A DNA stretch of 29,176 nt from Christensenella sp. UBA1750 (lineage in GTDB: Bacteria > Bacillota > Clostridia > Christensenellales > UBA1750), in the NCBI GenBank assembly GCA_002315655.1, contig DCHO01000068.1, positions 1 to 29,176 of the forward strand. Direction: 5' to 3'. The notes below the pieces were generated by a model, which ran no database searches, had not been told where the DNA came from, and saw nothing but the letters and a program-made list of their open reading frames with translations. The position numbers and the translations under genes are program-made. Shown here piece after piece: positions 13,107-20,991 of the stretch. Positions within the stretch are counted from its first letter, which is position 1; each line of letters starts with the position of its first letter.

Positions 13107-13136
13107 ATTATACGATTCACCCGGGAAAAAGAACAG
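13107..13136 (-). promoter_or_regulatory. Shared peptide-cassette promoter, copy 6 (variant)
   Basis: On the minus strand: TATAAT (13107-13112) preceded by GAATCG and a spacer that begins TTTTT, 18 bases, as in the other copies. The upstream block here is CTGTTC rather than GTAGCC. Confidence 0.68.
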
Positions 13137-13259
13137 AGGCTTTTGTGACCAAATTATAAATAATCCGAGAACATATAAGAGGCGTATTTCTCCGCACCTT
13201 CCGCGCTACGCAGGCTGCCCGCAAACATTGACAAAAAATTATCAATATGTAAAATTCAG

Positions 13260-13288
13260 TTGAAATCTGATTATAAATAGGATATAAT
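13260..13288 (+). promoter_or_regulatory. Sigma-A promoter of the rnf operon
   Basis: TTGAAA (13260-13265), 17 bases, TATAAT (13283-13288). It lies 66 bases upstream of rnfC. The stretch 13137-13259 holds no gene I can support. Confidence 0.82.
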
Positions 13289-13354
13289 AGGATAGAGTGT
13301 CTATACACGCTCGCATCTCATAAAAACAGGCTCGAAAAGGGGGTCTTTCGCAAT

Positions 13355-14689
13355 ATGTTCAACGTCAAATCCTTCACCGGCGGCATCCATCCGCTGCACG
13401 CCATCCACCACGGCAAGGGGCTGTCCGAGAAGTGCCCCATCACCGTCCTTCCCGCGCCTTCCGAGGTCGTCATTCCTATGGCGCAGCACATCGGTGCGCC
13501 CTGTGCGCCCAGTGTGCAGGTGGGCGATCACGTCCTGCGCGGGCAGGTCATCGGCACCGTGCGCGGCTTTGTGGCGGCACCCATCCACGCCTCCGTCTCC
13601 GGCACCGTCAAGGCCGTGGAAAACCGCCTTGTCACCGGCGGCAACCTGGTTCCCTGCGTCGTCATTGAGAACGACGGCAAGGACGAGTGGGTCGATACCG
13701 TGCTCCAAAACCCCATCCCTTTGGATGAAATCACCGCCGAGGACGCGCTCAAAGCCGTTCTGGACGGCGGCATCGTGGGCATGGGCGGCGCGACCTTCCC
13801 GGCGCACGTCAAATTAGCCCCGCCCAAGGACAAGAAGATCGACTTCCTGCTGCTCAACGGCGCGGAGTGCGAACCCTACTTAACCGCCGACCACCGGCTC
13901 ATGCTGGAGGAAAGCCGCCGCATCATTTCCGGTGTGCGCATCATCGCAAAAATCTTGGGCAATCCCAAGTGCATCATCGGCATTGAGGCCAACAAGCAAG
14001 ACGCTGTTAAGGCCATGGACGAAGCCGCGCAGGGCACGGGCATTGAGATCGCCGTGATGCCGGTCAAGTACCCGCAGGGCTCCGAAAAGCAGATCATCGA
14101 GGTGCTGGCGCACCGTCAGGTGCCCTCCGGCGGCCTCCCTGCGGACGCGGGCTGCGTGGTGTGCAACGTGTCCTCCGCCGCCGCGGTCTATGACGCCGTG
14201 GCACTCAAAAAACCGCTCACCGAGCGCGTCGTCACCGTGACGGGCACCGTAGGCGAGCCCAAGAACCTGCTGGTGCGCATCGGCACCCCGGTTCAGGCAC
14301 TGGTGGATGCCTGCGGCGGGCTGTCCTCCGACGTGGGGCGCGTGGTCTCCGGCGGCCCCATGATGGGCATTGCGCTGTATGACCTCTCCGTTCCCGTGAC
14401 CAAGGGCACCTCCGGCGTGCTGGCGCTGACCAAAGCGCAGGTGAAGCCCCAGACCGCCACCGCCTGCATCCATTGCGGCCGCTGCGTCAAGGGCTGCCCC
14501 ATCCACCTGCTGCCCTACGAGCTGGCGAACGACGCCGAGCGCAACGACTGGAAGGCCGCGGAGAAGCACAACGCCCTCGACTGCGTGGAGTGCGGCTCCT
14601 GCACCTATGTCTGCCCCGCCAAGCGCCCCATCACGTCCTCCATCCGCGTGGCCAAGCGGCAGGTCATGAACCTGCGCCGCAAGAAGTAG
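13355..14689 (+). CDS. rnfC: Rnf complex subunit C, peripheral NADH/FMN and iron-sulfur subunit (444 aa)
   Basis: RnfC docks NAD(H) and passes electrons within the membrane Rnf complex, which couples ferredoxin oxidation to NAD+ reduction and ion export. The N terminus has FTGGIHP, followed by a lipoyl-like domain. The middle has MGGATFPAHVKL and LLNGAECEPYLTADHRLM, both standard in RnfC. The C-terminal third has two ferredoxin motifs, CIHCGRCVKGCP (from residue 371) and CVECGSCTYVCP (from residue 410). Length is normal for the family. First gene of the operon, but here followed by a foreign-looking gene instead of rnfD. Confidence 0.96.
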   Translation: MFNVKSFTGGIHPLHAIHHGKGLSEKCPITVLPAPSEVVIPMAQHIGAPCAPSVQVGDHVLRGQVIGTVRGFVAAPIHASVSGTVKAVENRLVTGGNLVPCVVIENDGKDEWVDTVLQNPIPLDEITAEDALKAVLDGGIVGMGGATFPAHVKLAPPKDKKIDFLLLNGAECEPYLTADHRLMLEESRRIISGVRIIAKILGNPKCIIGIEANKQDAVKAMDEAAQGTGIEIAVMPVKYPQGSEKQIIEVLAHRQVPSGGLPADAGCVVCNVSSAAAVYDAVALKKPLTERVVTVTGTVGEPKNLLVRIGTPVQALVDACGGLSSDVGRVVSGGPMMGIALYDLSVPVTKGTSGVLALTKAQVKPQTATACIHCGRCVKGCPIHLLPYELANDAERNDWKAAEKHNALDCVECGSCTYVCPAKRPITSSIRVAKRQVMNLRRKK

Positions 14690-14703
14690 GGGAGGGAATA
14701 CAG

Positions 14704-15228
14704 ATGAAGAAACACTTGACCGGCAGTATCGTCTGCGGCATCCTGACCGCCTTCGGCATTGTGTCGAGCATTGTTTCCTTGGCCGGTGGGGTTAAGGGAA
14801 TTTGGACGGTCAGTGATGTGATGAGTCTTGCTGTGTCTGCATTGATCGGGTATTATGCTTTTGTTGGGTATCGCAAACCTCATGGAAACCTTTTGAAAAC
14901 CATCATCGTGATTTCAACCGTGATTCCAATAATAGCAGTTTATCAGTATGCACGGTTGGGACTTCCGTGGCGGGCGATTATTGCGACAATCGGTATCGGG
15001 TTATGCTGTTATGTTGCAGGAAGATTGCACAGGGTAAAACAGAACATCATTTTCATGAGTATTGTTCTTGCCCTGAGAATAGTTGCAGTCATTCTTTGTT
15101 TGCGAGACGGAATTTTAACTATTGGCACTTTTACACATATTATCATCTGGATCGACATTTTTGTTGCGTATGTCCTGCGCTACAAGGAGCACAAAGAAGC
15201 CGGGCTCCAAGACGCGCCGAAGAAATAG
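14704..15228 (+). CDS. Six-span membrane protein inserted in the rnf operon (174 aa)
   Basis: ATG 14704 follows GGGGAGGGAATACAG. It is not an Rnf subunit. I predict six hydrophobic segments and a short charged tail ending KEHKEAGLQDAPKK. After span 2 it has FVGYRKPHGNLLKTIIVIS, which has the position and pattern of YSTYKKHSKNVMKGMMGALL in the 6577-12371 array. The start MKKHLTGS, six-span layout, size and charged KK end also fit. I infer a distant member of the same family. The DNA is less GC-rich than the rnf genes around it. The same palindromic repeat that follows array paralogue 2 follows this gene. Confidence 0.8.
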   Translation: MKKHLTGSIVCGILTAFGIVSSIVSLAGGVKGIWTVSDVMSLAVSALIGYYAFVGYRKPHGNLLKTIIVISTVIPIIAVYQYARLGLPWRAIIATIGIGLCCYVAGRLHRVKQNIIFMSIVLALRIVAVILCLRDGILTIGTFTHIIIWIDIFVAYVLRYKEHKEAGLQDAPKK

Positions 15229-15232
15229 ACGG

Positions 15233-15325
15233 ACGGGAACGGGGAGGGGAGACCCCTCCCCTACGAAACCCACGGCTGCCTGCAACCCGTAGGGGCGGGG
15301 TCGCCCCGCCCTGCATACCGATATA
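15233..15325 (+). repeat. GC-rich double-palindrome repeat, copy 2 (REP/MITE-like)
   Basis: Same order of hairpins as 7861-7952 (GGGGAGGGG/CCCCTCCCC, CTGCAACCCGT, GGGGCGGGG/CCCCGCCC). It fills the gap between the inserted membrane gene and rnfD and may attenuate read-through inside the operon. Confidence 0.85.
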
Positions 15326-15348
15326 CACAAGGAGGAAAATACAAAAAC

Positions 15349-16272
15349 ATGAGCACGATGAGTGTGTCGCTTTCGCCCCATGTGCGCAGCGACAATTCCA
15401 CACAGAAGATCATGCGCAATGTGATCTTCGCCCTGCTGCCCGCCGCCGTATTCGGCGTGGTGTGGTTCGGTCTCTCCGCGCTGCTGACGCTGGTGCTGTC
15501 CTGCGCCTCCGCGCTGCTGGCCGAGTTCCTGATGGTCAAGGCGTTAAAACGCCCCTTCTCACTAAATGACGGCTCCGCCCTCGTCACAGGTCTCCTGCTG
15601 GGCTTGACCCTGCCCGCCGGGTGCCCGTGGTATGTGCCGGTGTTGGGCTCCGTGTTTGCCATCTGCATTGCCAAGCAGGTTTTCGGCGGTCTGGGCGACA
15701 ACTTCGTGAACCCCGCCCTTGCCGGGCGTGCCTTCCTGCTGGCGTCCTTCCCTGTCGCCATGACCTCTTACCCCACCTCCCGTTTCATGGCGGACGCGGT
15801 TTCATCCGCCACGCCGCTTTCCTCCGAGTTCGCGGGCAGCCTGTCCTATGCGGATGCCTTCTTGGGGCTTATGTCCGGCTCCATCGGTGAGGTGTGCAAG
15901 CTGGCTCTGCTGCTGGGCGGCATCTATCTCGTCATCCGTCAGATCATCGACTGGCGCATCCCGGTTGCCTATCTTGCCACTCTTGCGCTGCTCACCGCCT
16001 TAACCGGCGGCAATGCGCTGGATGCGGTGCTGCTGGGCGGCTCCATGCTGGGCGCCATCTTCATGGCCACCGACTATGTGACCTCGCCCGTGTCCCCCTG
16101 GGGGCGCGTGGTGTTCGGCATCGGCATCGGCATCATCAACTTCGCCATCCGTGCCTTCGGCGCATATCCCGAAGGCGTGACCTACGCCATATTGCTGATG
16201 AACATTGCATCGCCTCTGATCGAGCGGTTCACCCGCCCGAAGAAATACGGGGAGGTGAAGAAGAATGCGTGA
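15349..16272 (+). CDS. rnfD: Rnf complex subunit D, membrane flavin subunit (307 aa)
   Basis: RnfD is an integral membrane subunit that carries covalently bound FMN and takes part in ion translocation. The protein opens SVSLSPHVRSDNSTQKIM, as usual in the family. It is hydrophobic throughout and contains GGLGDNFVNPALAGRAFL, and the flavinylation-type motif DAVSSATPL with Thr155 as the expected attachment residue. ATG 15349 lies 13 bases after AAGGAGG; a second ATG three codons on is an alternative. The stop overlaps rnfG by 8 bases. Confidence 0.95.
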   Translation: MSTMSVSLSPHVRSDNSTQKIMRNVIFALLPAAVFGVVWFGLSALLTLVLSCASALLAEFLMVKALKRPFSLNDGSALVTGLLLGLTLPAGCPWYVPVLGSVFAICIAKQVFGGLGDNFVNPALAGRAFLLASFPVAMTSYPTSRFMADAVSSATPLSSEFAGSLSYADAFLGLMSGSIGEVCKLALLLGGIYLVIRQIIDWRIPVAYLATLALLTALTGGNALDAVLLGGSMLGAIFMATDYVTSPVSPWGRVVFGIGIGIINFAIRAFGAYPEGVTYAILLMNIASPLIERFTRPKKYGEVKKNA

Positions 16273-16807
16273 TATATGGAAAGTCGCTCTGCGGCTGCTC
16301 ATCATTATGATCATCGCAGGTCTCGCCTTAGGCGCGGCGTACACCGTCACCAAAGACCCCATTGCCGAGCAGAAGCAGATGAAGGCCGAGGAAGCAAGGC
16401 GCGGGGTGCTTGCCGATGCTTCCACCTTTGAACAGGTCGATTTTGCGCAGGGCAACATCACCGAGGTGTATGAGGGCTTTGACGCATCCGGCGCATCCTG
16501 CGGCTATGCCGTGACCGTCATAGGCTCCGGCTTCGGCGGCGACATCACCATGACCGTGGGCGTGAAGGACGGCGTTTGCACCGGCATCCGCATTTCCTCC
16601 CACTCCGAAACCCCCGGCCTTGGCGCAAAGTCCACAGACGAAGCCTTCTACGGTCAGTTCGCCGGAAAGAGCGGACAGCTTACCGTCAACAAGAACGGCG
16701 CGACCAATGATTCCGAGATTACCGCCATCACCGCCGCCACCATCACTTCCACCGCCGTCACCAACGCGGTCAACGAAGTGCTGGCTGCCGCGTCCAGTCT
16801 GGAATAA
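16265..16807 (+). CDS. rnfG: Rnf complex subunit G, FMN-carrying extracytoplasmic subunit (180 aa)
   Basis: One N-terminal membrane span (LRLLIIMIIAGLALGAAYTV) anchors an outward FMN-binding domain. It contains GYAVTVIGSGFGGDITMTVG, SHSETPGLGAK and the flavinylation motif ITAATITS with Thr159 as the expected FMN-linked residue. It relays electrons between the membrane iron-sulfur centre and RnfD. The GTGAAGAAGAATGCG overlap with rnfD suggests translational coupling. Confidence 0.95.
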   Translation: MRDIWKVALRLLIIMIIAGLALGAAYTVTKDPIAEQKQMKAEEARRGVLADASTFEQVDFAQGNITEVYEGFDASGASCGYAVTVIGSGFGGDITMTVGVKDGVCTGIRISSHSETPGLGAKSTDEAFYGQFAGKSGQLTVNKNGATNDSEITAITAATITSTAVTNAVNEVLAAASSLE

Positions 16808-16822
16808 AGGAGGGAAAATCGT

Positions 16823-17467
16823 ATGGCCAACAAATTTACAAAAACATTTCTGAACGGTCTGGTCAATGAGAACCCCACCTTCCGTCTGGTTCTCGGAATG
16901 TGCCCGACCCTGGCCGTCACCACCGCCGTCTCCAACGGCCTTGGCATGGGTCTTGCCACCACCTTCGTGCTGGTGTGCTCCAACTTCGTCATTTCCTTAA
17001 TCCGCAACTTCGTGCCCTCCAAGGTGAGAATCCCCGCCTACATCGTGGTCATCGCCACCTTCGTCACCGTCGTGCAGATGGTGTTGGAGGCCTTCCTGCC
17101 CGCGCTGTCGGAGTCCCTGGGACTGTTCATCCCGCTAATCGTTGTCAACTGCATCATCTTCGCCCGGGCGGAAGCCTTTGCCGCGAAGAACGACCCCGTT
17201 TCTTCCATTGCGGACGGTCTCGGCATGGGCTTGGGCTTCACCTGCTCGCTCACCGTGCTCTCTGCCGTGCGTGAGCTCATCGGCGCGGGAACGCTGCTGG
17301 GCTTCCCGGTGCTCGGTGCCAATTACCCCGGCGTGCTGTTGTTCGTGCTGGCTCCCGGAGGATATTTGACCTTGGGACTTACCATGGTGGCCTTCAACGC
17401 CGTCATGGGCAAGATTGATGCAAAGCGCGCCGCCAGACAGGCCGCCGCAGAAGGGAGCGTGGCATAA
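16823..17467 (+). CDS. rnfE: Rnf complex subunit E, membrane iron-sulfur subunit (214 aa)
   Basis: RnfE and RnfA are homologous six-span proteins that together hold a 2Fe-2S centre in the membrane. Here the two cysteine sites are visible in GMCPTLAVTT (span 1) and VVNCIIFARAEAFA (span 4). ATG 16823 follows AAAGGAGGGAAAATCGT. The stop TAA is directly followed by the ATG of rnfA. Length and motifs are typical. Confidence 0.95.
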   Translation: MANKFTKTFLNGLVNENPTFRLVLGMCPTLAVTTAVSNGLGMGLATTFVLVCSNFVISLIRNFVPSKVRIPAYIVVIATFVTVVQMVLEAFLPALSESLGLFIPLIVVNCIIFARAEAFAAKNDPVSSIADGLGMGLGFTCSLTVLSAVRELIGAGTLLGFPVLGANYPGVLLFVLAPGGYLTLGLTMVAFNAVMGKIDAKRAARQAAAEGSVA

Positions 17468-18040
17468 ATGAAGATTTTACTCATTCTGCTCTCCGGCATC
17501 TTGGTCAATAACTTCGTCATGTCCAAGTTCTACGGCACCTGCCCCTTCTTAGGCGTTTCCAAGAAGGTCTCCACCGCAGCGGGCATGGGCATCGCCGTTA
17601 CCTTCGTCATGGGCGTGGCCTCTCTGGTTACTTACCTTGTGCAAAAGTACATTCTGGAACCCCTGAACATCACCTATTTGCAGACCATCGCGTTTATCTT
17701 AGTTATCGCGGTGCTCGTGCAGCTGGTCGAAATGGTCATCAACAAGGTTTCCCCGTCGCTGTATAAGGCGCTGGGCGTGTATCTGCCGCTGATTACCACC
17801 AACTGCGCGGTGCTGGGCGTGACCATCCTCAACATGACCGAGGGCTACAACCTCATCGAGTCCGTGGTCAACGGCGTCGGCTCCGCGCTGGGCTTCATGC
17901 TGGCCATCGTGCTCTTTGCCGGTGTCCGCGAGCGGCTGGAATCCTCCAAGATTCCCAAGTGCTTCCAAGGCTTCCCGTCCACGCTCATCGCCGCAGGGCT
18001 TATGGCCATTGCGTTCCTGGGCTTCCAGGGCTTGATTTAA
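17468..18040 (+). CDS. rnfA: Rnf complex subunit A, membrane iron-sulfur subunit (190 aa)
   Basis: Partner of RnfE in the membrane core. It has LVNNFVMSKFYGTCPFLGVS with the first cluster cysteine and PLITTNCAVLGVTILNM with the second. It begins immediately after the rnfE stop, so the ribosome site lies within rnfE (GAAGGGAGCG). The C-terminal block LFAGVRERLE and FQGFPSTLIAAGLMAIAFLG is standard for RnfA. Confidence 0.95.
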   Translation: MKILLILLSGILVNNFVMSKFYGTCPFLGVSKKVSTAAGMGIAVTFVMGVASLVTYLVQKYILEPLNITYLQTIAFILVIAVLVQLVEMVINKVSPSLYKALGVYLPLITTNCAVLGVTILNMTEGYNLIESVVNGVGSALGFMLAIVLFAGVRERLESSKIPKCFQGFPSTLIAAGLMAIAFLGFQGLI

Positions 18041-18059
18041 GAAAGGGGAGGACAAAAGT

Positions 18060-19046
18060 ATGATTAACATTGGCGATATTTTGCTCCCCGCGGGCGTGCT
18101 GGGTTCCATGGGCGTTGTTTTCGGCGCAGGGCTGGCTTACGCCTCCAAGAAGCTGGCGGTGCCTGTCGATGAGCGCATCGAAAAGGTGAGGAACTGCCTC
18201 CCCGGCGCGGGCTGCGGTGCCTGCGGCTTCACCGGCTGCGATTCCTACGCCGCCGCTGTGGTCAATGACGGCGCACCCACCAACTGCTGCTCCGTCGGCG
18301 GCGATGGTGTTGCCAAGCAGATCGCGGAGATCATGGGCGTGGAAGCCCAGGCCACCACAAAGATGGTCGCCACCGTCATCTGCCGGGGCGATTCCGACCA
18401 TTGCAAGACCAAGTATGAATATGACGGACTGATGGAATGCCGCGCCATGTTCTTAGCCTCCGGCGGCGACAAGTCCTGCAAGTTCGCCTGCCTGGGTCTC
18501 GGCTCCTGCGCCAAGGTCTGCGACTTCGGTGCGATTACCGTGGAAAACAGATTGGTCAAGGTCGATGCGGAAAAGTGTCACGGCTGCGGCAAGTGCATCG
18601 AGGTCTGTCCCAAGTTCGTGCTGCGTCTGGAACCCTACCACGCGCCCTCCGTCATCCGCTGCCGCGCCGTGGAAAAGGGCAAGGCCGTCCGCGAAGCCTG
18701 CACCGCCGGGTGCATCGGCTGCGGCAAGTGCGCAAAGCTGTGCAAGTTTGAGGCCATCACCATCGAAAACAACCTGCCCGTGGTGGACAGAACCAAGTGC
18801 GTCGGCTGCTTAGAGTGCGTCAAGGGCTGCCCCACCGGCGCCATGTCCGGCGACCTAAACAACCGCAAGCACGCCGTCATCAAGGAAGACCTGTGCATCG
18901 GCTGTACCCTCTGCACCCGCCAGTGCAGGTTTGACGCCATCACAGGAGCCTTGAAGGAGAAGCATACTGTTGATGCCTCCAAGTGCGTGGGCTGCGGCCT
19001 GTGCGCCGCCAAGTGCCCCAAGAAGGCCATCGAACTGGTGAAATAA
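18060..19046 (+). CDS. rnfB: Rnf complex subunit B, multi-cluster ferredoxin subunit (328 aa)
   Basis: RnfB receives electrons from reduced ferredoxin. The N terminus is a membrane anchor (ILLPAGVLGSMGVVFGAGLA), followed by the Fe-S domain NCLPGAGCGACGFTGCDSYA. The rest carries five canonical CxxCxxCxxxC motifs (CHGCGKCIEVC, CIGCGKCAKLC, CVGCLECVKGC, CIGCTLCTRQC, CVGCGLCAAKC) and a variant CLGLGSCAKVC block. This is the extended form found in Clostridia, longer than the proteobacterial one. Last gene of the operon; terminator at 19066. Confidence 0.95.
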   Translation: MINIGDILLPAGVLGSMGVVFGAGLAYASKKLAVPVDERIEKVRNCLPGAGCGACGFTGCDSYAAAVVNDGAPTNCCSVGGDGVAKQIAEIMGVEAQATTKMVATVICRGDSDHCKTKYEYDGLMECRAMFLASGGDKSCKFACLGLGSCAKVCDFGAITVENRLVKVDAEKCHGCGKCIEVCPKFVLRLEPYHAPSVIRCRAVEKGKAVREACTAGCIGCGKCAKLCKFEAITIENNLPVVDRTKCVGCLECVKGCPTGAMSGDLNNRKHAVIKEDLCIGCTLCTRQCRFDAITGALKEKHTVDASKCVGCGLCAAKCPKKAIELVK

Positions 19047-19065
19047 TTTCGGTAAGCAAAAACAA

Positions 19066-19095
19066 AGAGGCTCGCCTTGCGGCGGGTCTCTTTTG
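19066..19095 (+). terminator. Intrinsic terminator of the rnf operon
   Basis: AGAGGCTCGCC pairs with GGCGGGTCTCT around TTGC and is followed by TTTTG. Confidence 0.88.
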
Positions 19096-19105
19096 CTGTT
19101 ATAAT
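19077..19105 (+). promoter_or_regulatory. Promoter of the lipoprotein gene, overlapping the rnf terminator
   Basis: TTGCGG (19077-19082, in the loop and second arm of the terminator), 17 bases, TATAAT (19100-19105). Confidence 0.65.
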
Positions 19106-19138
19106 AGAGGCGAAAGACATTCCTTTCCGGGAGGAACC

Positions 19139-20911
19139 ATGAAGAAGATCGCCATCATCCTGTTAATTATATTACTGATTACTTTGACCGCCTGCACGCC
19201 CAAGGTGACAGAGCCGGAGCTTCTGCCGGAATCCTCCGTGCCGGGCTATTACAGCGCCTTACAAACCCTCCCCGGCGGCAACGCGGAGGTCACGGGCGCG
19301 AACCTTTCCGGCATCGACATTTTGCGCCGTCAGGAGGACTATGTGCTGACGCTTTCCTTCACCGAAGGCTCCGTGCTGGAGGACAAGTCCGGCGACGCCG
19401 TCTCCGCCCTGCCCGCGTACACCCTGTCGGTTCTTTCCGCGCCCTCCCGCTTCGTGGTGGAGCTGCCGGGCATCCTTGCCGAGAACGTAGCGCAGGAATT
19501 GGAGCCGCTGGGCGAGTTCCAAGGCTATTTCTATGAGAAAACCGACACGGGCGTGACGCTCTATTTCCAGTTTACCGGCGGCATCGTCTTTAAGGCGGAG
19601 GAGAGCGCAGATCACCTCACCCTCTATGTTCGCGCCTCGGATGAGGAAAATGCCGAACACTATCACGTCAAGACCATCTACCGGGATGAGAATGTGGATT
19701 TGGGCGAATACGATTTCACCCCCGCCCTGTGCGAGGACGGCATCAATCTCTGCCGCATTTCGCCCATGCTTTCCTCCGTGGAGGAGGCGGACACCGTCTG
19801 CAAGAGCGTGAACGCCCTGCTGGAAGCCGCCGGCTCCGACGACACCGCCGAGGTCATCCTGATGGATTCCGGCGCAGCCCCCGATTACACCGAGCCGGTC
19901 TCCCGCACCCTGCTCACCATGATGGGCGCTCTAAAGACCAATTCCGGCATTATTGACGGCACCATGATCGGCCTTAATGCCCGCTTTGTCTGCTTGGATC
20001 AGAACGGCAGCCTGCTCATGGCCTGTCCGCAGGAATCCATCTCCGGCGATGGGGAGGAGGAGACCGTGGAGGAGTTGTGGCTCTATGCGGGCACCGGCAA
20101 GCGCAGCCGTCTGCTGGATTCCCTCTTTGCCTCCGTGCAGAAGGCCGCCGTTTCCCCGGACGGGCGCACCATCGCCATTCTGGAACAGACCGGCGGCGAT
20201 CGGCTCCTCTACCTTTACGACACGCAGAACCAGGGCTTAACCTTCCTCTCCGCAGAAGGGCTGGGCGATTATACCGCCGACTTCTGCTGGGGCGCAAACG
20301 GCGTTCTGTATATCATGTGCGGGGATGAGAGTATGCAGCTCATGGCCTTCGACCCGGTTGTCACGCCCATCGAGGATGCGCTCACCGCCGTGGAGGAGCG
20401 CGAGGGCGGCAACGGCAATGTGGCTGTCTCCGGCGATTCCGTCTATTTTAATGATGAGTATGGCAGCGTGTATGCCGTCTCCACCGTGGATGCTACCCGC
20501 GAGCTCTACGAGACCGCCGACGGCTTCCTGCTGTCCCCGGACGGAAAACAGATGCTGCTGATTTCCTATGACGATGCCGAGGTGAGCAACAGCGTCACCC
20601 TGACCCTTAAGAGCACCGAGACCGGGGAAAAGACCGAGATCGCCTCCGGGATGGCACTCTCCGCCTATGTTTTCTCCGGCGATTCCAAGGCGCTTTTCAT
20701 GCTGGATGCCAACACGGGCGCGGACAGTGAGGACTACCCCGTAAACTTATTAAAGTATAATATTGAATCCGGTAAAATGACCACCTTGGGTGCGCTGGCC
20801 AGCAACACCATCTTCCCGGGCAAGGATGAAAACAGCCTCATCCTCATGTTCTATCAGGAGAGAGGCGGGAATGTCTTCATGCCCATCACCTACCGCTTGC
20901 AGATCCGATGA
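19139..20911 (+). CDS. Lipoprotein with AMIN-like N-terminal part and beta-propeller-like C-terminal part (590 aa)
   Basis: ATG 19139 follows CCGGGAGGAACC. Residues 1-18 are a lipoprotein signal ending LTA-C19, so the protein is lipid-anchored outside the membrane. About residues 45-155 alternate beta strands with the wording of an AMIN-type domain (SRFVVELPG, VTLYFQFTGGIVFKAE, DHLTLYVRA). The C-terminal half has repeats of propeller type (AAVSPDGRTIAILEQ, RLLYLYDTQNQGLTFLS, FLLSPDGKQMLLISYDD, SVTLTLKSTETGEKTEIAS). I recognise no specific family. A cell-envelope or surface role is likely; function is not assigned. It is a separate unit from rnf and from the CAP gene downstream. Confidence 0.78.
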   Translation: MKKIAIILLIILLITLTACTPKVTEPELLPESSVPGYYSALQTLPGGNAEVTGANLSGIDILRRQEDYVLTLSFTEGSVLEDKSGDAVSALPAYTLSVLSAPSRFVVELPGILAENVAQELEPLGEFQGYFYEKTDTGVTLYFQFTGGIVFKAEESADHLTLYVRASDEENAEHYHVKTIYRDENVDLGEYDFTPALCEDGINLCRISPMLSSVEEADTVCKSVNALLEAAGSDDTAEVILMDSGAAPDYTEPVSRTLLTMMGALKTNSGIIDGTMIGLNARFVCLDQNGSLLMACPQESISGDGEEETVEELWLYAGTGKRSRLLDSLFASVQKAAVSPDGRTIAILEQTGGDRLLYLYDTQNQGLTFLSAEGLGDYTADFCWGANGVLYIMCGDESMQLMAFDPVVTPIEDALTAVEEREGGNGNVAVSGDSVYFNDEYGSVYAVSTVDATRELYETADGFLLSPDGKQMLLISYDDAEVSNSVTLTLKSTETGEKTEIASGMALSAYVFSGDSKALFMLDANTGADSEDYPVNLLKYNIESGKMTTLGALASNTIFPGKDENSLILMFYQERGGNVFMPITYRLQIR

Positions 20912-20933
20912 GGCATTTTCTGCAAAAAAATGA

Positions 20934-20962
20934 TTGCTATTTGTTCGCGTCGGGAGTATAAT
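20934..20962 (+). promoter_or_regulatory. Sigma-A promoter of the CAP-domain gene
   Basis: TTGCTA (20934-20939), 17 bases, TATAAT (20957-20962). Confidence 0.75.
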
Positions 20963-20991
20963 ACATATAACAGTTAAGCGGAGGAATTTTT

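Noticed and set aside
13117..13308. 63-aa minus-strand frame upstream of the peptide pair
   Set aside because: Covers the peptide and rnf promoters; no ribosome site, and odd composition.
13880..14569. 229-aa open frame on the minus strand
   Set aside because: Shadow of rnfC; His/Gly/Ala-rich composition from GC-rich third positions, no ribosome site.
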